From positions 1 through 26,287 of the IMG/VR virus record IMGVR_UViG_3300004369_000124: a DNA stretch of 26,287 nt; one strand, 5' to 3'. Every line of letters starts with the position of its first letter. Position 1 is the first letter of the stretch. This document shows, in pieces, positions 7,781 through 13,860 of this stretch. The position numbers and the translations under genes are program-made. This stretch comes from a virus. Under the pieces are notes generated by a model that was not told the origin of the DNA, did no database searches, and saw nothing but the letters and a program-made list of their open reading frames with translations.

Positions 7781-8059
7781 ATGGAAACTATCGTAATGGC
7801 AATTTTAGTCACTGTGTTAACAGCAGACGGGACACCGTCAACGGGTTATCACCAACATGGTCCAGAGTTTTACAACCTAGGTGCATGTCAACGCATAATT
7901 GGCGACAGGGATCTTCTTCCTGAAATATACGAAGATGTGCGCAGACATATAGGCTCACGTTTGGTTAAAACTAGAGAGATTGGATGCTTTACTGCAGAGT
8001 CTCTTAAAGATACTAACGACTTGCTTAATTATGATTCAACACCTTTTCTATCATTATAA
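7781..8059 (+). CDS. Small protein of unknown function (92 aa)
   Basis: A 92-aa product lying alone between the capsid terminator and the riboswitch unit. Not recognised. Visible features: a short hydrophobic start (METIVMAILVTVLTADGTPS), a middle GPEFYNLGACQRIIGDRDLL, and VRRHIGSRLVKTREIGCFTA, giving two cysteines (Cys36 and Cys69) that could pair if the protein leaves the cytoplasm. The hydrophobic segment is too short to call a signal peptide. There is no Shine-Dalgarno before the ATG at 7781; the second ATG at 7796 (Met6) has GGAA 10 bases upstream and is a credible alternative start. TATAAT at 7777-7782 overlaps the first ATG, and if it were a -10 box the Met6 start would be the one used. 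Codon use resembles its neighbours. Confidence 0.7.
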   Translation: METIVMAILVTVLTADGTPSTGYHQHGPEFYNLGACQRIIGDRDLLPEIYEDVRRHIGSRLVKTREIGCFTAESLKDTNDLLNYDSTPFLSL

Positions 8060-8070
8060 AACAAAATAAC

Positions 8071-8101
8071 TTGACTTAATATGCTAGTTACTGTATAAAT
8101 A
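8071..8101 (+). promoter_or_regulatory. Superimposed sigma70-like and T4-late promoter for the riboswitch unit
   Basis: TTGACT (8071-8076), a 17-base spacer and TATAAA (8094-8099) make a near-consensus host-type promoter. The same -10 region is a perfect late octamer, TATAAATA (8094-8101). Both readings predict a start near 8107, one base before the first aptamer, so the RNA would begin at the P1 helix. It could therefore be read early by host sigma factor and late by the phage-modified polymerase. Confidence 0.75.
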
Positions 8102-8107
8102 TATATA

Positions 8108-8152
8108 CGTTCAGCTGAGAGGCCGGAAGTAGACTACCCAGTCGAAGGAACG
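8108..8152 (+). promoter_or_regulatory. Glutamine riboswitch aptamer 1 (glnA-type RNA)
   Basis: Matches the conserved glnA / Downstream-peptide glutamine aptamer: CGTTCA at the start, CGGAAGTAG in the middle, CGAAGGAACGC at the end. Helices readable in the sequence: P1 CGTTC (8108-8112) with GAACG (8148-8152); P2 GCT-GAGA-GGC with a GNRA loop and one G-U pair; P3 GACT-ACCC-AGTC. This copy has a weaker P2 than copy 2. Established knowledge: this RNA class binds L-glutamine and is found in cyanobacteria, marine phages and marine metagenomes. Confidence 0.9.
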
Positions 8153-8161
8153 CATTATCAT

Positions 8162-8209
8162 CGTTCATCTCGAAAGAGACGGAAGTAGGTAATGGTTACC
8201 GAAGGAACG
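8162..8209 (+). promoter_or_regulatory. Glutamine riboswitch aptamer 2 (glnA-type RNA)
   Basis: Second copy nine bases after the first. P1 CGTTC (8162-8166) with GAACG (8205-8209); P2 TCTC-GAAA-GAGA; the conserved ACGGAAGTAG core; P3 GGTAA-TGG-TTACC; then CGAAGGAACGC. The three helices form perfectly and the unpaired core is identical to the class consensus. Tandem copies are known for glnA RNAs and usually sharpen the response to ligand. Confidence 0.94.
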
Positions 8210-8233
8210 CACCTAACTGTGAAAAGGAGGGTG
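8210..8233 (+). promoter_or_regulatory. Expression platform: strong Shine-Dalgarno with a possible sequestering stem
   Basis: AAGGAGG (8224-8230) lies eight bases before the short ORF's ATG and is the strongest ribosome site in the window. CACCT (8210-8214), immediately after aptamer 2, can pair with GGGTG (8229-8233), covering the end of the Shine-Dalgarno with four canonical pairs and one G-U pair. Ligand-dependent stacking on P1 could shift this pairing. This is an inferred mechanism. Confidence 0.45.
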
Positions 8234-8238
8234 TTATT

Positions 8239-8346
8239 ATGACAATGTGGACTCGCTATTGTAGAGAGCAAGCACAGAAAGACTATCACAAGTCTCAAAT
8301 GCTTAAAATCTTGTTGTTACGTGCAATACACGAAACAGACAAGTGA
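8239..8346 (+). CDS. 35-aa riboswitch-controlled peptide
   Basis: A short ORF from ATG 8239 to TGA 8344-8346. It begins MTMWTRYCREQAQKDYHKSQ and continues MLKILLLRAIHETDK. It is basic (Arg6, Arg9, Lys14, Lys18, Lys23, Arg28, Lys35) and looks like a single amphipathic helix with a Leu/Ile-rich second half. It has one cysteine. It is preceded by a perfect AAGGAGG and followed within six bases by a terminator, so it is the only thing this RNA encodes. Short ORFs after this aptamer are the defining context of the 'Downstream-peptide' RNAs. In cyanobacteria, glutamine riboswitches control small basic glutamine synthetase inactivating factors. A similar role here is a hypothesis from context and charge, not from recognised sequence identity. 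Confidence 0.85.
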   Translation: MTMWTRYCREQAQKDYHKSQMLKILLLRAIHETDK

Positions 8347-8351
8347 ACTTC

Positions 8352-8375
8352 AAGGGGCTGAAACGCCCCTTTTTT
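8352..8375 (+). terminator. Intrinsic terminator of the riboswitch-peptide unit
   Basis: AAGGGGC (8352-8358), a six-base loop and GCCCCTT (8365-8371), with six T at 8370-8375. It closes a transcription unit of about 270 bases that begins near 8107. Confidence 0.93.
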
Positions 8376-8389
8376 GTGACTAACATTTC

Positions 8390-8397
8390 TATAAATA
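8390..8397 (+). promoter_or_regulatory. T4-type late promoter (perfect TATAAATA)
   Basis: Perfect octamer 15 bases after the peptide-unit terminator. The predicted start near 8403 gives a leader of about 70 bases for the 162-aa gene. Confidence 0.72.
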
Positions 8398-8401
8398 CTA
8401 T

Positions 8402-8448
8402 TGTTCATATGAACTTATGCGGAGCCAAACCGCGTAGGCCTAGAACGC
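8402..8448 (+). other. Structured 5' leader with inverted repeats
   Basis: Contains the 12-base perfect palindrome GTTCATATGAAC (8403-8414), a GCGG (8419-8422) / CCGC (8430-8433) hairpin with a seven-base loop, and AGGCCT. The leader's TGTTC (8402-8406) can also pair with GAACG (8443-8447), echoing the P1 helix of the upstream aptamers, but the GGAAGTAG core is absent. Function unknown. Confidence 0.4.
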
Positions 8449-8472
8449 CACTTATAATAAGGAGAAGTTAAA

Positions 8473-8961
8473 ATGGCAAGAGGTTTAAAAATCAGTCACG
8501 AACGTGCAGATGGCACACTAGTTGACCAACAAGTTACTTCAATTAGTAGTATTGGTGGTACAGGTGGTCGACCACAATGGATTACTGTAGAAGGTGTAAA
8601 AACTGTAAAGGTTGCTTTTAGAACTGATGCAGGTATTTTACATTCAAATGCTTACATTATTGCACAAAAAGGTGCTACACAGTACTTTGTCGCAAATGCT
8701 ACAGGAGCAGTAGAAGGATATACACACGCTAATGCTAGTACTACAATTGCTACATTAACAGCAGGTGCTGACGTCGCTAATGCTACACCAGCAACAAGTA
8801 CAAGTTCATGTACAATCACAGGCTACAACACATCAAACACACGATTTTATGTTTCACGTATTTCAAACAAATTTGTTTGGGATCAATCAAACAATAGATA
8901 TCGCTGGAGAACAAGTGATAACGTTGCAACATCAACATTTGCTAACGTTCAATGTCACTAA
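8473..8961 (+). CDS. Probable virion protein (162 aa), function unknown
   Basis: A 162-aa, Thr/Ala/Asn-rich, beta-type protein beginning MARGLKISHERADGTLVDQQ. It has no signal peptide or membrane segment; the second half has TSTSSCTITGYNTSNTRFYV and a Trp/Arg-rich strand (FVWDQSNNRYRWRTSDN), and it ends NVQCH. AAGGAG (8459-8464) sets the start. It forms a single-gene unit with its own late promoter and a UNCG-loop terminator, which suggests high late expression, as for a head decoration or other abundant structural protein. The structural role is inferred from composition, promoter and place after the capsid gene; I do not recognise the family. Confidence 0.85.
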   Translation: MARGLKISHERADGTLVDQQVTSISSIGGTGGRPQWITVEGVKTVKVAFRTDAGILHSNAYIIAQKGATQYFVANATGAVEGYTHANASTTIATLTAGADVANATPATSTSSCTITGYNTSNTRFYVSRISNKFVWDQSNNRYRWRTSDNVATSTFANVQCH

Positions 8962-8963
8962 TA

Positions 8964-8980
8964 TAAAGTTTAGAACTTTA
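8964..8980 (+). other. Perfect 7-bp hairpin after the 162-aa gene
   Basis: TAAAGTT and AACTTTA around a TAG loop, starting three bases after the stop codon and six bases before the terminator stem. It may protect the 3' end of the mRNA. Confidence 0.5.
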
Positions 8981-8986
8981 GAGATT

Positions 8987-9007
8987 AACCCGCTCCGGCG
9001 GGTTTTT
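8987..9007 (+). terminator. Intrinsic terminator with UCCG loop
   Basis: AACCCGC / GCGGGTT 7-bp stem closed by a TCCG (UNCG-type) tetraloop and ending in five T. Confidence 0.93.
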
Positions 9008-9032
9008 CTTTGTCCACCAACATTTTAATTAG

Positions 9033-9040
9033 TATAAATA
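9033..9040 (+). promoter_or_regulatory. T4-type late promoter of the first fibre operon
   Basis: Perfect TATAAATA; predicted start near 9046, with AAGGA (9049-9053) just downstream. It probably drives the run of five fibre genes up to 15332, as no terminator is seen between them. Confidence 0.72.
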
Positions 9041-9061
9041 TAATGAATAAGGACTTTGAAA

Positions 9062-9682
9062 ATGGCTGTAGTCAACAATTTAAACACTGATTTATTAATT
9101 ACTAATACAATAAACCCTTCTGCAAATATCACATTGCAGAGTGCTACTGTTTACATAGATGGTGACTTGCAGGTTGGTGGAAACAGCACAGCCGTTACTA
9201 AAACTGATTTAGAAGTTACAGATAACTTAATTACCTTAAACAAAGGTGAATCCGGGGCAGGCGTCACATTAGGTAGTGCCGGTATTGAGATTGACAGAGG
9301 TAGTTCTAGTACAGTTGCCCTTCGATTTAACGAAACTGGTGACAAATGGCAAATAACAAATGATGGTGCTACTTATGGTAACATAACAACATCAGCAACC
9401 TCGCTTACTACACTGGTTGATGACACGAATCCAACACTGGGTGCTAACTTAGATGTTGCTACATTTACAATTTCAAGTGAGTCAACCGACTATGTTAAGT
9501 TTGACAGTAATTTAGCAGTAAGACATACAAGCACAGCACCAAGTACAGTTGCAGATCATACAGTAATTTATGCGCAAACACCTTCCCAAGGTGGTAGCGG
9601 TGTTTACTTAACAAACACAAGTGATGCTGGCAGACAAGTCAGCACAGTAAGAAATGCAATAGTATACTCATTGGTATTATAG
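9062..9682 (+). CDS. Tail-fibre-type structural protein (206 aa)
   Basis: Start chosen at ATG 9062 (MAVVNNLNTDLLITNTINPS), eight bases after AAGGA; an in-frame TTG at 9056 is less likely. The protein is beta-rich and built from modules common in marine T4-like fibres: 'YIDGDLQVGGNSTAV', a 'DNLITLNKGESGAGVTLGSA' block followed by GIEIDRGSSSTVALRFNETG, and 'LVDDTNPTLGANLDVATFTI', a diverged copy of the DTTPQLGGDLDVNG motif that recurs in genes further right. Likely part of a fibre or baseplate-associated adhesin. Short compared with the other fibres, so it may be a proximal or connector subunit. First gene of the operon from the late promoter at 9033. Confidence 0.85.
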   Translation: MAVVNNLNTDLLITNTINPSANITLQSATVYIDGDLQVGGNSTAVTKTDLEVTDNLITLNKGESGAGVTLGSAGIEIDRGSSSTVALRFNETGDKWQITNDGATYGNITTSATSLTTLVDDTNPTLGANLDVATFTISSESTDYVKFDSNLAVRHTSTAPSTVADHTVIYAQTPSQGGSGVYLTNTSDAGRQVSTVRNAIVYSLVL

Positions 9683-9690
9683 GATAAAAA

Positions 9691-10005
9691 ATGACAATTC
9701 ACAGCAATTTATTAGGAACAGGTGTAGCAGGAAATATTTTAGTTTCTGCAGGAAACGGAGTTGCAGTTACTACCATGTATTTTACTAACACTGATACTAA
9801 TCCAATTACTTTCAATCTGCATGCAGTCCCAGTTGGGTTTACAGCAAACGGTAATAACATAGTTTACTCCAACAAACTGCTCAGTGCCAGCGACACTTAT
9901 GTGATTGACTGGGAAAAATTAGTACTAGATCCAGGCGAAACATTACAAGCAAATGCAAATGTAGCAAATAAAATTGTAGCAACAGTAAGCACAGTGGGAT
10001 TGTAA
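9691..10005 (+). CDS. Small beta-structured fibre-associated protein (104 aa)
   Basis: Follows the previous stop by eight bases, with its Shine-Dalgarno (AGGA, 9681-9684) overlapping that stop. Composition is all-beta, with no signal peptide. The pattern 'MYFTNTDTNPITFNL...KLVLDPGETLQANANV' resembles the 109-aa protein encoded at 23259, which has 'GFSLSNIHANNIAVTAT...KVVLEQGDTISVSSDT' at the same spacing, so the two appear to be distant paralogues, one in each fibre operon. Possibly a small trimeric cap, attachment or assembly factor for fibres. Function inferred from context. Confidence 0.82.
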   Translation: MTIHSNLLGTGVAGNILVSAGNGVAVTTMYFTNTDTNPITFNLHAVPVGFTANGNNIVYSNKLLSASDTYVIDWEKLVLDPGETLQANANVANKIVATVSTVGL

Positions 10006-10009
10006 CGTT

Positions 10010-10447
10010 ATGGGACGCTATATAAAAAAGACTGAAGCAATAGGCGGAAGTAGTGCTACTGCTATCCAAATACCAACTAGTTCAACTACTTCTGGTCCTG
10101 AAATACTCGATAACGGAATGCTGAGATGGAATACCGACAACAGGCGTATAGAGTTCTGGTACGAGAATGCATGGCAAACTGTAGCCAAAGTGGGTAGTGT
10201 ACAAATTACCACAGACGAATTCACAGGCGATAATGCAACCACTACGTTTACTATGGGACAAGCCGAATCGGATGCTAACGCTGTGATAGTACAAATCGGA
10301 GGAGTATATCAACAACCAAATGTCAACTACACCATGGATGGTAGTACCACAATCACGTTTACTAGTGCACCGCCAGCACCCGGAGTAAACCCAAATAAAG
10401 TAGTTGTTGTGCATAATATAAACAGTACTGACACAACTTACGACTAG
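10010..10447 (+). CDS. Fibre/baseplate-associated protein with 'INGv-Q-P' module (145 aa)
   Basis: A 145-aa product, MGRYIKKTEAIGGSSATAIQ at the start, then 'NGMLRWNTDNRRIEFWYENA' (a block often met in marine phage fibres as 'GmLRyNt...lEfy-g..W') and, from about residue 67, an 'EFTGDNATTTFTMGQ...VIVQIGGVYQQPNVNYTM' module. The same two blocks occur inside the proteins encoded at 13860 and 15542, so this gene is a stand-alone copy of a fibre domain. It begins four bases after the preceding stop with no visible Shine-Dalgarno, which suggests translational coupling. Likely a virion adhesin component; exact role unknown. Confidence 0.85.
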   Translation: MGRYIKKTEAIGGSSATAIQIPTSSTTSGPEILDNGMLRWNTDNRRIEFWYENAWQTVAKVGSVQITTDEFTGDNATTTFTMGQAESDANAVIVQIGGVYQQPNVNYTMDGSTTITFTSAPPAPGVNPNKVVVVHNINSTDTTYD

Positions 10448-10455
10448 GAGTTTAA

Positions 10456-13400
10456 ATGGCGATTGGAAAAATTTCCGGTGCAATGCTTTATCCCAACCTT
10501 GTTCGTCAAGGTATAGATTTAGCATTTGAGTCAAACTTACTTTACCTAGATGTAAATAATCATAGAGTTGGTGTAATCAACTCCTCTCCTGCCTACGCAC
10601 TCGACAGTTCTGGCAACGTAAAAATAGCAAATATAGTAGTAGAAGGAAGTTCCTTTAGTTCTAACACTGGCGTTATGTCTTTTGGTAGTAATGCCAATGT
10701 TAGCATTACAGGCGGAACATCAGGGCAATATTTGCAAACTGATGGTAGTGGAAATTTAAGTTGGGCAACAGTTGAAACCAGTGGCGATTCAATAACGTTA
10801 GGCACACCCAGCGACGGGTTACTTTGGCCTACCGGAATGTTAAGCACGTGGGAGTCAGCGACAACAATCACCAATGCTGTTGACGATGTTAACGAGTGCA
10901 TGTTTAACATTATGAACAGCACCGCAGTTGCTAATGTAGCATTTACAGCAGATACAACATCAGGTGGTGCTGGTACAACAGTAACACTTAACATTTCTTC
11001 ATTGGGCAATCCTAATAGGTACGACATTAATTGGGGCGACGGCACAACTGATAGTAATCAAACAGATTCAACCCCAACACATACATATTCAACAAACAGC
11101 GGGTCACCGTTCACAGTAAACGTAAGAGCATACAACAACGGTGGTGTTGGTGCGTGTAGTGAAATGTACTACGAACTCGAAGATTACATTATCATATACA
11201 CAGCAGATCCAGTTGTAAGTTTTGCGGCGTATGCGGCAAGTTCAGGTGGTAGTGCAATTACACAATGGGACGATGGTGATACAGTTTACTTTGAAAACAC
11301 AACTACCAACACCAGTGGAGCAACAGTTCAATATACATGGTCCTGGGGTGATGGGAGCAGTGATGATGTGGTATCAAGTGATGCATCAGCAGGTGGTGTA
11401 GGTGGTGGTAGACTAGCACATACATTTACTGCAAGCTCAGAACAAGAACAAACACGAACAGTCACATTAACACTAGACAGTCATACTACAGCAACACCAG
11501 ATGTAATACCAACTAATGATTCTGATGCGTTTAAGATTTATGACGACCATACACCTTCTGTTTCACTGAGTAGTACAACAGGAATCAACGAAGAAGGAAC
11601 CAGCGGGTTACCCATTACATTTACCAACACAACAGAAACTTCCATTGGTAGTTACGCAACATACGGTATTCAGTACAGATACGAGTTTGGTGATGGAAAT
11701 GTGCATGTTGTTAATACAGGATCTAGCGCAAGCGGAGATACCAGCGGAACAATCGGGCATACATACGCACTAACATCAGGTGAACAATCTTCAGGAACAG
11801 CACGTGACTTTAGTGGAAACTTAAAAGTACTTAGTAACCACGATAGCTCGCCATTTATCAGTTCGACGTTTACAGTGCATGTTGAACCAGATGTACGTGC
11901 TATTGTTAGTGCTACAGCAGTCACTACCAGTGACAGAAGCGGTGACAATCAATACGATTTATATCCGTTTACAGATTACAATGGAAACAATCGTGCATTG
12001 GTTAGAGCAACTAATACATCACAGAACGCTGATGATTATTTGTACGACTGGGGCGATTCGTCAGATGATTCAGTAATTGAAGACGGCTCATCAGCAGGTA
12101 GTATAGCCGCAACAATTGATCACAGTTATATAAGTGCAAGCACAGGTAATTACAATTTATCATTTACAGCAAACGGTACTCCTGACATATCTACACAAAC
12201 TGACACAGACACAGGTATCACGTTTACACTAAATGCAGTTCCGTCGGCACCATCTAATTTGAGTGCGTTTAGTATCACCTTATCAGACAGCGCACAAGGC
12301 ACGAATCCAAAACTAACTGCTGGCTTTACAGACAACAGTGATTCCAATCCACTAAGTGCTGGCGCAAGTTTATCAACTACAACAGCAAGACGCTACACCA
12401 GCGGCACAATCGATACTAGCACAGTCAATAATGCATACAATGGTGTAGATGGAACACTTACTGCAATCATCAACGGCGCAGACAGCGGTAACAAGACATT
12501 CAGTACGTCAACTGGTGAAAACGGAACGTTTACAAGTTTGGTAGTAAGCGGACAACTTGATGCACACGACAGTATCAGTTCAAGTACCTACCCAACAGGT
12601 TTTTATCAAACGTTTGACGCAAAAATTACACAAGCACTTGCAAGTTATACCGTAGGTGTCAACGATCAAAGATTAGAACACAGCTCAACAGGAAATACAA
12701 ATTACGTAGCAGTTGTGTATGATGATGTTACTAGTGTGCCAAGCATTGTTGTTAACGGTACATTGTCAGAAGGCACTGGCGGAACAAAACGTTACATATC
12801 AGGCATCCCATATTACAATTCAGGATCACCTACACTTACACTAAGTGGAGTTGAAATCAGTAACTTAACTGGTCAGGCATACACAGACCAAAGTAATATT
12901 GTTGAAGTGGACAACGGTACTAATCAAGAAGGTACAAGTTCTGCAGGTACAACAAACACAGATTACAGTTACAGTGACATAGACGGTGCAAGCAGTATGC
13001 TCACAGGGGGTATACCAAATGTGGATACTGGTGTTGCTAGTGCGTATGCAATAGGAGATTTAAGCGTTCCTATTACATCAAGCTCAGTAAGAACTATTGA
13101 TAGAGTTAAAATTAGAGCAAGGAACTGTAATGGTACAAGCAGTTACAGTGAAAACACAACTAATGTACAAGTACATTCAGCGGCACAAAGTGGTATCAGT
13201 GAGATCGCTATTGCAGTATCAGACAGTTTAGGCGCTGGGTTTGACGATGACGGTGTAAGAATATTTGATTTTAATGCGGCAACAACAGACAATCCTAGTT
13301 ACAACGGTGCTACAAACTTCTACACAAACAGTCCTTACACAGAAGCAAGTGATCCTGGTGTTGAAGGCACAAAAGAAGCAACTATTAGATTAGGTGTCTT

Positions 13401-13860
13401 GAAGTATGATGTAACAGATTATAGTTCAGGATATCTCCCAGTAGGTCCAGATAGAAGCAGTGACACAGGCACACAATACTTTACCTTTGCATTTAGACGT
13501 ACCACAATGGCAAACTTTGATATTAACATTACAAGTTCGGGCATTGCAGGTTTATGGATAGCGGCACCAGGTACTGCTATTGACTCAGCATCATCGCTTA
13601 ACGGTTGGTTGGATGCAAGCACAACATACGGTGGTTCAGGTGTACCAGGTGCTAACACAGGCAGTGGCGGTAATGGTTCTAACGGATGTGCATTTACGTC
13701 TGGTGATAGAATCGCCACCAGCACATCACTAAGTGGTGGTTACACAATGACACTGGGTAGTGAGAACGGAACAAACGCAACAGGCAATGTTGTGTTGGTG
13801 AGAATAGCATTAACAAGTGGGCAAAGTGTTACTGCGCTTAGTGTAGGAGTAGCGAGCTAA
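10456..13860 (+). CDS. Large tail fibre / adhesin with four PKD-like domains (1134 aa)
   Basis: AGGAG (10446-10450) overlaps the previous stop. The N-terminus (MAIGKISGAMLYPNLVRQGI) is followed by a fibre module 'GQYLQTDGSGNLSWATV'. Four PKD-like Ig-fold repeats are visible by their WGDG cores and downstream H-T-Y/F strands: WGDG near residue 193 (THTYS), WGDG near 297 (AHTFT), FGDG near 411 (GHTYA), WGDS near 532 (DHSYI). The middle is Ser/Thr-rich beta structure. The C-terminal ~110 residues hold 'GLWIAAPGT' (1032-1040), 'GGNGSNGCAFTSGDR' and a final strand pair, a likely receptor-binding tip. PKD domains mediate protein or polysaccharide contacts at cell surfaces, fitting host recognition. 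The stop overlaps the next ATG by one base (TAATG). Confidence 0.88.
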   Translation: MAIGKISGAMLYPNLVRQGIDLAFESNLLYLDVNNHRVGVINSSPAYALDSSGNVKIANIVVEGSSFSSNTGVMSFGSNANVSITGGTSGQYLQTDGSGNLSWATVETSGDSITLGTPSDGLLWPTGMLSTWESATTITNAVDDVNECMFNIMNSTAVANVAFTADTTSGGAGTTVTLNISSLGNPNRYDINWGDGTTDSNQTDSTPTHTYSTNSGSPFTVNVRAYNNGGVGACSEMYYELEDYIIIYTADPVVSFAAYAASSGGSAITQWDDGDTVYFENTTTNTSGATVQYTWSWGDGSSDDVVSSDASAGGVGGGRLAHTFTASSEQEQTRTVTLTLDSHTTATPDVIPTNDSDAFKIYDDHTPSVSLSSTTGINEEGTSGLPITFTNTTETSIGSYATYGIQYRYEFGDGNVHVVNTGSSASGDTSGTIGHTYALTSGEQSSGTARDFSGNLKVLSNHDSSPFISSTFTVHVEPDVRAIVSATAVTTSDRSGDNQYDLYPFTDYNGNNRALVRATNTSQNADDYLYDWGDSSDDSVIEDGSSAGSIAATIDHSYISASTGNYNLSFTANGTPDISTQTDTDTGITFTLNAVPSAPSNLSAFSITLSDSAQGTNPKLTAGFTDNSDSNPLSAGASLSTTTARRYTSGTIDTSTVNNAYNGVDGTLTAIINGADSGNKTFSTSTGENGTFTSLVVSGQLDAHDSISSSTYPTGFYQTFDAKITQALASYTVGVNDQRLEHSSTGNTNYVAVVYDDVTSVPSIVVNGTLSEGTGGTKRYISGIPYYNSGSPTLTLSGVEISNLTGQAYTDQSNIVEVDNGTNQEGTSSAGTTNTDYSYSDIDGASSMLTGGIPNVDTGVASAYAIGDLSVPITSSSVRTIDRVKIRARNCNGTSSYSENTTNVQVHSAAQSGISEIAIAVSDSLGAGFDDDGVRIFDFNAATTDNPSYNGATNFYTNSPYTEASDPGVEGTKEATIRLGVLKYDVTDYSSGYLPVGPDRSSDTGTQYFTFAFRRTTMANFDINITSSGIAGLWIAAPGTAIDSASSLNGWLDASTTYGGSGVPGANTGSGGNGSNGCAFTSGDRIATSTSLSGGYTMTLGSENGTNATGNVVLVRIALTSGQSVTALSVGVAS

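Noticed and set aside
7750-7782. Sigma70 promoter TTGCAT...TATAAT before the 92-aa gene
   Set aside because: The spacer is 21 bases, too long, and the -10 overlaps the first ATG; kept only as a comment on the start choice.
8765-9028. 87-codon frame overlapping the 162-aa gene and running through its terminator
   Set aside because: It crosses a clear hairpin and terminator and has His/Gln-rich shadow composition.
9056-9061. TTG at 9056 as start of the 206-aa gene
   Set aside because: The ATG at 9062 has proper spacing from AAGGA (9049-9053) and gives the MAV-type start seen in the neighbouring fibre genes.
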